From positions 1 through 64,000 of the forward strand of contig NZ_PCOZ01000015.1 in the NCBI RefSeq assembly GCF_002979555.1: 64,000 nt of DNA, given 5' to 3'. The notes under the pieces were generated by a model. The model had not been told where the DNA came from, made no database searches, and saw only the letters and a list, made by a program, of their open reading frames with translations. The DNA comes from Pseudomonas sp. MYb60 (GTDB lineage Bacteria; Pseudomonadota; Gammaproteobacteria; Pseudomonadales; Pseudomonadaceae). Made by a program: the position numbers and the translations under genes. This document shows, one piece after another, positions 20,568 through 29,501 of this stretch; within the stretch, counting starts at the first letter, position 1, and each line of letters opens with the position of its first letter.

Positions 20568-20602
20568 CAAATGTGGAAGGGGGAAGTCCCCTCCCACATT
20601 TG
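20568..20602. repeat. Short palindromic repeat (AAATGTGG type)
   Basis: An imperfect palindrome opening CAAATGTGGAAGGGGG and closing with CCCCTCCCACATTTG. The same element occurs at 40601 and 51142 in this window. It sits between dsbB and hmp and may end hmp transcription. Confidence 0.8.
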
Positions 20603-20623
20603 ACCTGGGGCGTATCGTCGAAA

Positions 20624-21805
20624 TTATTCCAATGCCGCCGCCGGGCCGAAGAACTCATAGCGGCTTTGTTTCTCCGGCACGCCCAGGGCCTTGAGGTGGC
20701 GCTTGATCGCGCCCATGAAGCCTTTGGGACCGAGGAAGTAGGCATCCACATCACGCTGCTCGGGCAACCACGCCGCCAACTGTTCCTGACTGAGCAAACC
20801 CACCTTGTCCGCCGCCGGGCTCACGCCATCGTCCTCGGCATAGCAGTAGAAGCGCTTGAGCTGCGGGTGCTTGGCCGCCAGGCCATCCACCCAGTCGCGG
20901 AACGCATGCACCCCGCCGTTGCGCGCGCAGTGTATGAAGTGCACCGGCCGCTGGGTGGCCAGCGCCGCTTCCAGCATCGGCAAGGTCGGAGTGATGCCCA
21001 CGCCGCCACTGATCAGTACCAGTGGCTTGTCGCTGTCGATGAGGGTGAACTCGCCCGACGGCGGAAACAGGTCAATCGGCGCGCCGACGTGCAGTTGGTC
21101 ATGTAAATAGTTCGACACCCGCCCACCGGCTTCGCGCTTGACGCTGATCCGGTACTGGCCCGCATCGCTCAGGGCCGACAGGGAATAATTGCGGCGCACT
21201 TCTTCGCCATCGAGCACCAGTTTCATGCCGATGTATTGACCTGGCGCGGCAGCGAGGATCGGGCCGTTATCCACAGGGGCAAAGTAGAAGGAGATGATCT
21301 CGGCGCTCTCCTCCACCCGTTTCACCAGCGTGAACGCCCGCGCACCGCGCCAGCCGCCGATGGCCTGGGCCTTCTCGTCATAGATGGCCGCTTCGGCACC
21401 GATCAGGATATCCGCCAGTTGCCCGTAGGCTGCGCCCCAGGCGTTCATCACTTCGGGCGTGGCGATCTCGCTGCCCAGCACCTCGGAGATAGCCCGCAGC
21501 AGGCAGGCACCCACGATCGGGTAGTGCTCCGGCAGGATCTGCAGGGCCACGTGCTTGTTGATGATCTTGGCCACCAAGTCGCCCAATTGGTCCAACTGGT
21601 CGATATGCCGCGCGTACATCAGCACGCCATTGGCCAGGGCGCGTGGCTGGTCGCCGCTGGCCTGGTGGGCCTGGTTGAACAACGGACGCACCTCAGGGTA
21701 CTCGGAGAGCATCATGCGGTAGAAATGGGTGATCAGCGCTTCACCGCCGCTTTCCAGCAGGGGCACAGTGGATTTGACGATGGCACGGTCTTGGGCACTA
21801 AGCAT
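20624..21805 (-). CDS. hmp: Flavohemoglobin / nitric oxide dioxygenase
   Basis: A 393-residue enzyme that converts NO and oxygen to nitrate using NADPH in the cytosol. It has an N-terminal globin (heme His in INKHVALQI), an FAD domain (RRNYSLS) and an NAD(P) domain (LISGGVGITPTLPML), ending YEFFGPAAALE. All three domains are complete. It is divergent from a sigma54 activator gene, and the gap carries a sigma54-type promoter and activator sites, as known for fhp/fhpR of P. aeruginosa. Confidence 0.97.
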   Translation of the reverse strand: MLSAQDRAIVKSTVPLLESGGEALITHFYRMMLSEYPEVRPLFNQAHQASGDQPRALANGVLMYARHIDQLDQLGDLVAKIINKHVALQILPEHYPIVGACLLRAISEVLGSEIATPEVMNAWGAAYGQLADILIGAEAAIYDEKAQAIGGWRGARAFTLVKRVEESAEIISFYFAPVDNGPILAAAPGQYIGMKLVLDGEEVRRNYSLSALSDAGQYRISVKREAGGRVSNYLHDQLHVGAPIDLFPPSGEFTLIDSDKPLVLISGGVGITPTLPMLEAALATQRPVHFIHCARNGGVHAFRDWVDGLAAKHPQLKRFYCYAEDDGVSPAADKVGLLSQEQLAAWLPEQRDVDAYFLGPKGFMGAIKRHLKALGVPEKQSRYEFFGPAAALE

Positions 21806-21845
21806 GGCAGACTCCTGGGTGTTTTAACTGATTGCCTTTAGTTAG

Positions 21846-21860
21846 TCAGTTATCGTGCCA
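21846..21860 (-). promoter_or_regulatory. Sigma54-type promoter of hmp
   Basis: Minus-strand TGGCACG-N4-CTGA. The -24 element is perfect. The -12 element keeps its G but has A where C is expected. It lies 40 bases upstream of the hmp start and is placed correctly for the activator sites further upstream. Confidence 0.65.
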
Positions 21861-21901
21861 ACTTATTTATCGTTATATTTCAGCAGCTTACACATTATGT
21901 A

Positions 21902-21938
21902 GTCAGTATGACTTCCTACACCTTATAGTCATACCGAC
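21902..21938. promoter_or_regulatory. Two NorR-type activator sites (GT-N7-AC)
   Basis: GTCAGTATGAC (21902-21912) and GTCATACCGAC (21928-21938) both match the GT-N7-AC core described for NorR, 26 bases apart. They sit about 70-100 bases upstream of the predicted hmp start point and just before the norR start, so the activator may also control itself. Confidence 0.7.
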
Positions 21939-21952
21939 TACAAGGAGTCGTT

Positions 21953-23476
21953 ATGACTGCACAATCCCTGCTCACCACGCTGCTGCCCCTGGTCGCCGAC
22001 CTGTCGCGCGAGCTGCCCGAAGGCGAACGCTACCGCCGGCTGCTGCAGGCCATGCGCGCCCTGCTGCCCTGCGACGCCGCGGCCTTGCTGCGCCTGGACG
22101 GGGCGTGGCTGGTGCCGCTGGCCGTGGACGGCTTGAGCCCCGATACCCTGGGCCGGCGCTTCAAAGTCAGCGAACATCCGCGTTTCGAGGTGCTGCTCAG
22201 CAGTCCCGGCCCGACCCGCTTCGACAGTGACAGCCAACTGCCCGACCCTTACGACGGTCTGGTCGCCGGCGTACACGGCGAGTTGGAAGTGCATGACTGC
22301 ATGGGCTGCCCGCTGTTCGTCGACGATCGGCCCTGGGGCCTGCTGACCCTGGACGCCCTCGACACCGAGCGCTTCGAACGCGTCGAGCTGGACGCTCTGC
22401 AAGCCTTCGCCAGCCTGGCCGCCGCCACCGTCAACGTGGCTGAGCGTATCGAACGCCTGACCCTGCGCGCCGAAATCTACCGCGAGGCCAGCGGCCAGCA
22501 GCACAAGGAGATGATCGGCCAGAGCAAGCCGCACAAGCGTCTGCTGGAAGAGATCAAGCTGGTGGGCGGCAGTGACCTCACGGTGCTGATCACCGGCGAA
22601 ACCGGGGTGGGCAAGGAATTGGTGGCCCAGGCCATCCATGCGGCATCGCCTCGGGCGGACAAGCCACTGATCAGCCTCAACTGCGCAGCCCTGCCGGAAA
22701 CCCTGGTGGAAAGCGAACTGTTCGGCCATGTGCGAGGGGCCTTTACGGGCGCGATGAATGAGCGCCGGGGCAAATTCGAACTGGCCCATGGCGGTACCTT
22801 GTTTCTCGATGAAGTGGGTGAGTTGTCACTGAGCGTACAGGCCAAGCTGCTGCGGGTGCTGCAAAGCGGCCAGTTGCAGCGCTTGGGCTCGGACAAGGAA
22901 CATCGGGTGGACGTGCGCCTGATCGCCGCCACCAACCGCGACCTCGCCGAGGAGGTGCGCAACGGCCGCTACCGCGCCGACTTTTACCATCGCCTCAGCG
23001 TGTATCCGCTGCAAGTGCCGGCCCTGCGTGAACGGGGCCGCGACGTGTTGCTGCTGGCGGGGTATTTCCTCGAACAGAACCGCTCACGCATGGGCCTGGG
23101 CAGCCTGCGCCTGACCAGCGATGCGCAGGCGGCGTTGCTGGCCTACAACTGGCCGGGCAATGTACGGGAGCTGGAACATCTGATCGGGCGCAGCGCGCTG
23201 AAGGCGCTGGGCAACTGCCGCGAGCGGCCCAGGATTCTCAGCTTGAGCGCCCATGACCTGGACTTGCCGGACGTGAGCGCGCCGGTGATCGAAGCAGCCG
23301 AGGTGGCGCTCCCTCTGGTGACCGGTGACCTGCGCCAGGCCACCGAACACTATCAGCGTCAGCTCATCAGTGCCTGCCTGGAACGCCACGCTCACAACTG
23401 GGCCAGCGCCGCCCGCGAGCTCGGCCTGGACCGCGCCAACCTGGGGCGCATGGCCAAGCGGCTTGGCCTCAAGTAG
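21953..23476 (+). CDS. norR: NO-responsive sigma54 activator (NorR/FhpR)
   Basis: A 507-residue enhancer-binding protein. An N-terminal GAF-like domain (about 15-175, expected to hold a non-heme iron NO sensor) leads to an AAA+ domain with Walker A GETGVGKE, the sigma54-contacting GAFTGA loop (HVRGAFTGAM) and Walker B GGTLFLDEVGE. A Fis-type helix-turn-helix lies at the end (NWASAARELGLDRANLGRMAKRLGLK begins near 481). The divergent hmp gene is its obvious target. Confidence 0.94.
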   Translation: MTAQSLLTTLLPLVADLSRELPEGERYRRLLQAMRALLPCDAAALLRLDGAWLVPLAVDGLSPDTLGRRFKVSEHPRFEVLLSSPGPTRFDSDSQLPDPYDGLVAGVHGELEVHDCMGCPLFVDDRPWGLLTLDALDTERFERVELDALQAFASLAAATVNVAERIERLTLRAEIYREASGQQHKEMIGQSKPHKRLLEEIKLVGGSDLTVLITGETGVGKELVAQAIHAASPRADKPLISLNCAALPETLVESELFGHVRGAFTGAMNERRGKFELAHGGTLFLDEVGELSLSVQAKLLRVLQSGQLQRLGSDKEHRVDVRLIAATNRDLAEEVRNGRYRADFYHRLSVYPLQVPALRERGRDVLLLAGYFLEQNRSRMGLGSLRLTSDAQAALLAYNWPGNVRELEHLIGRSALKALGNCRERPRILSLSAHDLDLPDVSAPVIEAAEVALPLVTGDLRQATEHYQRQLISACLERHAHNWASAARELGLDRANLGRMAKRLGLK

Positions 23477-23490
23477 AAAGGCCAACTCGG

Positions 23491-24393
23491 TCAGCTATGC
23501 TGTGCCTTGAGGACCGGGGTCAGTGGCTTGGGCTTTCGAAACACCAACACATTCCCCAGCATCACCAGCACCAGCCCCACCAACGCCGGGCCGGTCCACT
23601 GGTAGCCCTCGGCCAACGCCGACACGTTCAGCGCCACCACCGGGAACAGCACCGTGCAATACGCCGCGCGCTCCGGCCCCATGCGCCCGACCAGGGTCAG
23701 GTAGGCGGTAAAGCCGATCACCGAGCCCGGAATCACCAGGTACCACAGTGCGCCGATGTACCGTGCGCTCCAATCCATCTCGAAGGGAATGCCACGCACC
23801 ACGCACCAGGTCGCCAGCATCGCCGCACCGTATGCCATGCCCCAGGCATTGGTGGTCAGCGGCTTGAGCCCGGCCTTCTGTTGCAGGCTCGAGAGCATAT
23901 TGCCGGCCGAGAAACACATCGTCCCCAGCAGCGCCAAGCCCAAGCCGAGCAGGGTTTGCGGGCTGGCGGTGTGCCCCGCCAGCTCCGGCCAGAACAGGAA
24001 GCCCAGCCCCAGCAGGCCAAGGCCGCCGCCCATCAACACATTGCGCGCCACGCGCTGGCCGAAAAACACCCGAGCGTTCAGCGCATTCCACAGGGTGGCC
24101 GTGGAAAACACCACGGCCACCAGGCCGCTGGGAATCCACTGGCTGGCCGTGAGGAAGCACATGAAATTCACGCAAAACAGGCACAGCCCCTGAGCCAGGC
24201 AAATCAAGTGCCCGCGCCGATTCATCACCTGCAATTTGCGGCTCAGCAGCAGCAACACAAAGAGCACCAGCGCCGCCAAGCCAAAGCGATAGACGATGGA
24301 CACCGGAATCGCCACCACACCCAACTGCCACTTGAGGGCGATCCAGGTGGTGCCCCAGATCAGCACGGTGAGTAAGTACAGGGAAAGGTTCAT
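23491..24393 (-). CDS. EamA/DMT-family exporter
   Basis: A 300-residue membrane protein with about ten hydrophobic segments and two EamA repeats (the first opens YLLTVLIWGTTWIALKW; the second ends in LVMLGNVLVFRK). The start at 24393 begins at the first membrane helix; the longer frame adds a hydrophilic tail and was rejected. The substrate is unknown (amino acids or metabolites in relatives). It is divergent from an AraC regulator that may control it. Confidence 0.9.
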   Translation of the reverse strand: MNLSLYLLTVLIWGTTWIALKWQLGVVAIPVSIVYRFGLAALVLFVLLLLSRKLQVMNRRGHLICLAQGLCLFCVNFMCFLTASQWIPSGLVAVVFSTATLWNALNARVFFGQRVARNVLMGGGLGLLGLGFLFWPELAGHTASPQTLLGLGLALLGTMCFSAGNMLSSLQQKAGLKPLTTNAWGMAYGAAMLATWCVVRGIPFEMDWSARYIGALWYLVIPGSVIGFTAYLTLVGRMGPERAAYCTVLFPVVALNVSALAEGYQWTGPALVGLVLVMLGNVLVFRKPKPLTPVLKAQHS

Positions 24394-24434
24394 AGCGGGC
24401 TCCATCGATTGAGCCACAGTGTTGTCCCACCCCC

Positions 24435-24451
24435 GTGCAAGCCGCTTGCAC
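24435..24451. promoter_or_regulatory. Perfect palindrome between EamA and AraC genes
   Basis: GTGCAAG-CCG-CTTGCAC, a 7-3-7 perfect inverted repeat in the 138-base divergent gap. It is nested within a wider CCCACCC ... GGGTGGG pair (24427-24433 and 24473-24479). A candidate operator. Confidence 0.5.
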
Positions 24452-24531
24452 AATCTTGCGCTTTTGTCGGCGGGTGGGATCACAGCGCCCGCGTCGCGGA
24501 GTAGGATGCAAAGCGTCGGAGAGTGAGAAAA

Positions 24532-25407
24532 ATGCCAGAACTGGAATCCCTACACGTCTTTCAAGCCCTTAACCGCTCGCCCCACGCACGCCTTGAAGCC
24601 TGCGCCGAGCTCGGTGACGGCTTGTCGGCGGCCGTGTGGAGCAACCATCACGACGCGCAGGATTACCAGGCACCGAGCCATCACACGTTATCGTGCTACA
24701 TCGGCGGTGGCACCGGTACGTTTCGCCGCGAACAGCCGGGCAACAAAGGCGGGCCCGACAAATTGTGCATCCTGCCGGCCGAGCACCAGTCAGCCTGGGT
24801 GATCAACGGCGAGATCCGCCTGGCCCACGTGTATTTCAGCCCGGAGCAATTTGCCCTGGGCTGCGTGACCCTGCTCGACCGCGAACCGCGCACGCTGCAA
24901 CTGCGTGAAAGCACTTTCCTGGAGGACGCCAGCCAGGCGCAACGCTTCCACCAGTTGATCGCCCTCAACTGGCACGAGCCCGCCGAACGCTTGCTCACCA
25001 GCAGCCTGGCCCACGAGATGCTCAGCCACGCCCTGCTCAGCCAGGTCGGCGCGCGTGACGGGCTGCGGTTGAAAGGTGGGTTGGCCGCGCACCAGCGACG
25101 GCTGCTGGTGGAGTTCATCGACCAGCACCTGGACGACCCCATCAGCCTGGGGCAACTGGCGGGGTTGTGCGCACTGTCGGAATACCATTTTGCGCGAATG
25201 TTTCGCGCAACCTTTGGCCTGCCGCCGCACCAGTACCTGCTGGCACGCCGCTTGAGCCGCGCACAACACCTGCTGCGCAGCGGCGCCCTGCCCCTCGGCG
25301 AAATCGCGCTGATGTGCGGGTTCTCCAGCGCCAGCCACTTTACCCACCGTTTCCGCCAGGCCATGGGCGCCACACCCGGCGAATACCGCCAGGCGTTCTG
25401 CGCCTAG
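24532..25407 (+). CDS. AraC-family transcriptional regulator
   Basis: A 291-residue regulator with an N-terminal cupin-like sensing half and a C-terminal double helix-turn-helix. The signature GEIALMCGFSSASHFTHRF and the end of the second HTH (MGATPGEYRQ) are clear. ATG at 24532 was preferred over the GTG 9 bases upstream because GGAGAG lies at the right distance only from the ATG. Its stop shares the palindrome CTAG with the stop of the facing LuxR gene. Its likely target is the divergent exporter. Confidence 0.93.
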   Translation: MPELESLHVFQALNRSPHARLEACAELGDGLSAAVWSNHHDAQDYQAPSHHTLSCYIGGGTGTFRREQPGNKGGPDKLCILPAEHQSAWVINGEIRLAHVYFSPEQFALGCVTLLDREPRTLQLRESTFLEDASQAQRFHQLIALNWHEPAERLLTSSLAHEMLSHALLSQVGARDGLRLKGGLAAHQRRLLVEFIDQHLDDPISLGQLAGLCALSEYHFARMFRATFGLPPHQYLLARRLSRAQHLLRSGALPLGEIALMCGFSSASHFTHRFRQAMGATPGEYRQAFCA

Positions 25408-27905
25408 GTCATCAAGCCCAATGTCTTCGCCTTGGCCACTGCCTGGGTGCGCCGCTCCACGCCGAGCTTGCTGTGGATGCGCCGCGCGTGGGTCTTGACG
25501 GTGTGCAGCGAGATGAACAGGCGATCGGCGATTTCCAGGTTGGAGTTGCCTAAGGCGATTAATTGCAGCACTTCCAGTTCGCGGTGGCTCAAGGGGTTTT
25601 CCACCGCGCCCGGGGTTGAGGCCTGTGGCTCCAGGCCCACTTCGCTGAGCAGCCCCGGTGAGCGCAAGCGCAGCTCGCGGATCGCTTGCTGCACCTGGCA
25701 TCGCGCCGCCAGTTCCAGCCCGGTTTGCAGCGCGCGACGGGCCAGGACTGAATCTCCCAGCTGCCACGCCACCTCCCCCAGCACCAATTGCAATTCGGTT
25801 TCCAGGCACAGCATGCCGCGCTGATGGGTGGCCTCGAGCAACGCCTGGAGCCGAGCGACGGGGTGCTCGGCAACGCCCAGTTTCACCTCCGCCAGCACCA
25901 GCAGGTATTCCAGGCGCGGGATCAGCTCCAGGGTGGCTGGGGGTGCTTGCTTGGCCTCGGGCCCGCGAAAATGCCGGAGCACACGGCGCACCGCGTGGGC
26001 CGTCAAGTCGGCGCGCCCCTGCTGCAGCCAGAAATGCCCACTGACCAGCAGCAGCACCGCGCGGTACACACTGTCGGGTACCTGGCGCTGCTGCATCAGG
26101 CGCTCGGCCTCGCGCAGTTGGATAAACGCCTGGGCATAATCACCCCGGTTGGCGGCCAGCAGGGCCAGGCCGAGAAACCCGTAGAGCACGCGTTTATCCT
26201 GGCTGTGCAGGCACATCGCCAGGCCGGTTTCAAAGCATTCGGCGGCCAGGCTGTCCTGCCCCTGGCGCAACGCCAGATGCCCACGACGCAAGGCGATTCG
26301 GCCTACGAGCGGCCCCGCCTTGACGCGCTGCTTGAGCAAGATGCCCTGCACCTGCTCCAACAGGCTTTGCGCCCGATAAGGAGCGCCGCGCTGTTCCAGC
26401 AACTGGGCATGGTCCAGCTCCAGCAACGCCTCCAGCAGCAACGAGCCATGGGCGCGGGCCAGGCACAGCGCCTCGCGGCTCAGCCCTTGGGCCACGTCCA
26501 GTTCACCGCGCAGCAAGGCTTGCTGGGTCAGCCCCGACAGGCACATCAGCCGTGACGTCCACGCGCTCTCGGGCAAGGCTTGCAGCGCTTCGAGGAAATG
26601 CTCGCGGGAGCGCTCGGCCTGACCACCCAAATGCAGCAGCCACCCCCACTGCGCCTGCCAGCGCGCGAGCAAATGGCGCTGCAAGGCAGCGGTGGGTTGC
26701 GGGGTAAACCGAGCCAACTGGTCGATGCACGACGCGGCCTGGTCGAAACGCCCGGCAAACAACAGTGCCGCCGTGACCAGCCCGACCCGTTGCGCAGAGC
26801 CGAGCAGCAACTCATCGCCCTGCTGCTCATGCAGACGCAGCAGCAGTGCGGCGTTCTGTTGGCGAAACAGGTCCTCGAAACTGAAGTGCTGCAAGAGGCT
26901 GACGGCGACTTCGTATTCTTCGGCCAGCAGTGCCTGTTCAAAGGCGGCCTGCCAGTCTTCTTCGGCGGTGAACCATTGGCAGGCGCGCCGGTGCCAAGAG
27001 CGTTTGGCCGGCCAGGGTTCATCGCGCAGCAACCGCGCCAACGGCGGGAAAACCTGCAACCAGTCGGTGTCTTCCCAGGGCTGGACGAACGCGCCCAGGG
27101 CCTGCAAGTCTCGCAGGTGTTCAACGCCATCGCCGAAACCGAACAGGTGCTCGCACAGGCCGATGTTGAAGCGTGGCAAGTGAGCCAGTACGCGCCAGGC
27201 TTCAGCGAGTTCGGCCGGCAGCGTGCTGAAGAGTTCATGCTGCAGGTAATCGAGCAGGGTCTTTTCCGGATGGCCGTCGCCCAGCAGGGCGATGCGTACA
27301 CCGGCGCACCAACCGCCGCTGAACTGCAGCACGCTGTCGACGCTCTGCGCCGGCGCGTGGTTGAGCAGTGGCTGGATCTCCGCCGGGGTAAACGCCAGGT
27401 CGGCGCCACATTCCAGCAGCTCATCGTCCAACAACAGGCGCGGCCAGTTGCACGCCGGACGTCGCCGCGCACCGAGCCACCAGGTCAGGGCCGGGCTGCT
27501 GGCCGTGAGCAGGCGATCGAGCAAGGCGTCGGTGTCGGGCGCGGCGAAGCGGCAGAAGTCATCGAGGAACAACCAGGCCGGGGTTTCCCAGCGACCCAGG
27601 TCCAGCAGCAACGACGCTTCATCGCGAAACGCCAGGCCCAGGTTCTGTGCCAGGCGCTGGCATAAATCGAGGGGGCTCAGGGCCCCGCCATTGAGCGCCA
27701 GCCAGTACACCCGGCAACTCACTGGCGCCTGCAATGCACATTCGGCGAGCAGCGCGCTCTTGCCACTGCCACCGGGCGCGCACAGCAACCTGACCCGAGC
27801 CTGCGCCGTCAGCAACGGCACGGTCAGCCGCGGGCGCAGCACATGGTGGGCGGACAGCCGGGGCATGAATCCAGGACGGTCCAGGCAGCGAGTCATGGCG
27901 GTCAT
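25404..27905 (-). CDS. MalT-type LuxR transcriptional regulator
   Basis: An 833-residue large ATP-dependent regulator. The N-terminal NTPase has the P-loop CAPGGSGKSALL (about 41-52). A long helical TPR-like middle (about 330-760) follows, and a C-terminal LuxR helix-turn-helix (LSHRELEVLQLIALGNSN, then LFISLHTVKTHARRIHSKLG). An AGGA site precedes the ATG at 27905. It ends on the same CTAG as the AraC gene. The inducer is unknown. Similar regulators often sit near DUF1302/DUF1329 operons, which is the case here. Confidence 0.93.
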   Translation of the reverse strand: MTAMTRCLDRPGFMPRLSAHHVLRPRLTVPLLTAQARVRLLCAPGGSGKSALLAECALQAPVSCRVYWLALNGGALSPLDLCQRLAQNLGLAFRDEASLLLDLGRWETPAWLFLDDFCRFAAPDTDALLDRLLTASSPALTWWLGARRRPACNWPRLLLDDELLECGADLAFTPAEIQPLLNHAPAQSVDSVLQFSGGWCAGVRIALLGDGHPEKTLLDYLQHELFSTLPAELAEAWRVLAHLPRFNIGLCEHLFGFGDGVEHLRDLQALGAFVQPWEDTDWLQVFPPLARLLRDEPWPAKRSWHRRACQWFTAEEDWQAAFEQALLAEEYEVAVSLLQHFSFEDLFRQQNAALLLRLHEQQGDELLLGSAQRVGLVTAALLFAGRFDQAASCIDQLARFTPQPTAALQRHLLARWQAQWGWLLHLGGQAERSREHFLEALQALPESAWTSRLMCLSGLTQQALLRGELDVAQGLSREALCLARAHGSLLLEALLELDHAQLLEQRGAPYRAQSLLEQVQGILLKQRVKAGPLVGRIALRRGHLALRQGQDSLAAECFETGLAMCLHSQDKRVLYGFLGLALLAANRGDYAQAFIQLREAERLMQQRQVPDSVYRAVLLLVSGHFWLQQGRADLTAHAVRRVLRHFRGPEAKQAPPATLELIPRLEYLLVLAEVKLGVAEHPVARLQALLEATHQRGMLCLETELQLVLGEVAWQLGDSVLARRALQTGLELAARCQVQQAIRELRLRSPGLLSEVGLEPQASTPGAVENPLSHRELEVLQLIALGNSNLEIADRLFISLHTVKTHARRIHSKLGVERRTQAVAKAKTLGLMT

Positions 27906-28020
27906 TGCTGCATCCTGCGTTTTTATTGTTATGCAACCTGAGCCGTACCCTAGTCCTGTGGCTGGGGGTTGTTGAAGAAAGATTCAGCGGGGTGATTGGC
28001 GGACATGCATAAAACCAAAT

Positions 28021-28090
28021 GTGGGCGCTGGCTTGTCTGCGATGGCGGTGGCGAATTCACCGCCGTCATCGCAAGCAAGCCAGCGCCCAC
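28021..28090. repeat. REP-type palindromic repeat pair
   Basis: GTGGGCGCTGGCTTG at the left and CAAGCCAGCGCCCAC at the right are exact complements, with an inner hairpin (GGCGGTG...CACCGCC). It lies between the LuxR gene and the DUF1329 stop. Confidence 0.8.
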
Positions 28091-28116
28091 CGTTCGAGCC
28101 GTATTTCAGAGGGTGG

Positions 28117-29475
28117 TCAGCGTACGCCTTCAGCCCTCAACGCGGCCGGGGTGTAGTCTGCCGCCTTGGCCTTGAAACCAAACACGAAGCTGCTCTTCTC
28201 TTCGTTCTTCATGCCCAGGGCGATGTAGCGCCCGGCGATGAGGTCGTACAGGGTTTCCACGGTATAGGCCGGGGTCTGGTGGTCATAGTAGAACTGCGCA
28301 TGACCCTCGGCGACGCGCCACAGTTGGCCACGACCGTCGTAGTGGTCGGCCAGCGCCACTTGCCAGCTGTCTTCGTCGATGTACATGTGGCGCTTGGCGT
28401 AGATGTGCCGCTCGCTCGGCTTGACCGTGCCCACCACTTCCCACACGCGGTGCAGCTCGTAGCGGGTCAGGTCCTGGTTGATGTGGCCGGCCTTGATGAT
28501 GTCGTCGTACTTGAGCGTCGGCTGGTCCAGTTTGTAGCTGTTGTAGGGAATGTACATCTCCTTCTTGCCCACCAGCTTCCAGTCGTAGCGGTCGGGCGCG
28601 CCGGAGAACATGTCGAAGTTGTCGGAGGTGCGCAGACCGTCGGACGCCGTGCCCGGCCCGTCATACGCCACTTGCGGCGCACGCCGTACACGGCGCTGGC
28701 CCGCGTTGTAGATCCACGCCAGGCGCGGCTCCTTCACCTGGTCGAGGGTTTCGTGCACCAGCAGCACGTTGCCCGCCAGGCGCGCTGGCGCGGTCACCGA
28801 CTGTTTGAAGAAGGTCAGCACGTTGGCCGCCTTGGCCGGGTCCATGTCCGGGATCAGTTGCGGCACTGCCACCTCTTCCTCGAAGCGGATCGGCGTGTAG
28901 CTGCCGTTGGTCTGCGGGGTGGCCTGGGTGATGATGCGGCGCAGGTTGCCACCGTGGTAGCGGGTGATGTGGTTCCACAGCACTTCCACGCCATTCCTGG
29001 GGATCGGGAACGCGTAGTAGCGGTTGCCGGTGAAGTTTTCCAGGCCGTTACCGTCGTTGATCGGCTTGACGTTCAGCGCGCTGCGCTTGATCGACTCGTA
29101 GATGTCCGCCGGCAGGTTGACCGTGCGGTGGGTCGGATAGACCGGAATCTTGTAGGTCTCGGGGTAGCGCTTGAACATCGCCACCTGGCCGTCGGAGAGT
29201 TTGTCCTTGTATTTGTCGACCGTGGCGGCGGTGATCACAAACAGTGGTTTTTCATTGGCGAACGGGTCGGCGAGAAAGCCTTTGCTGTCTACCGCACCGG
29301 CGTTTTTCGGAATGCCACCGGTCCAGGCCGGGATCGAGCCGTCGGCGTTGCCGGCTTTTTCAGCGCCGACAGGGGTCAGGCTGGTGCCGAGCTTGGCGGC
29401 TTCATCGGGTGACACGGCGGCCATGACAGGCGCAGCCAGTAAACTCAGAGCCAATACAGCGAGTGTCTTACGCAT
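28117..29475 (-). CDS. DUF1329 outer-envelope protein
   Basis: A 452-residue DUF1329 protein with a signal peptide (MRKTLAVLALSLLAAPVMA). Family members have a LolB-like fold and are found next to DUF1302 beta-barrels; together they appear to act in the export or uptake of hydrophobic compounds, though no biochemical role is settled. It is the second gene after DUF1302 with a 26-base gap, so the two form one operon. Domain body complete; ends AALRAEGVR. Confidence 0.9.
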   Translation of the reverse strand: MRKTLAVLALSLLAAPVMAAVSPDEAAKLGTSLTPVGAEKAGNADGSIPAWTGGIPKNAGAVDSKGFLADPFANEKPLFVITAATVDKYKDKLSDGQVAMFKRYPETYKIPVYPTHRTVNLPADIYESIKRSALNVKPINDGNGLENFTGNRYYAFPIPRNGVEVLWNHITRYHGGNLRRIITQATPQTNGSYTPIRFEEEVAVPQLIPDMDPAKAANVLTFFKQSVTAPARLAGNVLLVHETLDQVKEPRLAWIYNAGQRRVRRAPQVAYDGPGTASDGLRTSDNFDMFSGAPDRYDWKLVGKKEMYIPYNSYKLDQPTLKYDDIIKAGHINQDLTRYELHRVWEVVGTVKPSERHIYAKRHMYIDEDSWQVALADHYDGRGQLWRVAEGHAQFYYDHQTPAYTVETLYDLIAGRYIALGMKNEEKSSFVFGFKAKAADYTPAALRAEGVR

Positions 29476-29501
29476 GGATTCTTGTCCTTCTTTTAGCCAG
29501 A

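Noticed and set aside
28021..29412. Plus-strand 463-codon frame opposite DUF1329
   Set aside because: Antisense shadow; starts inside a REP repeat.
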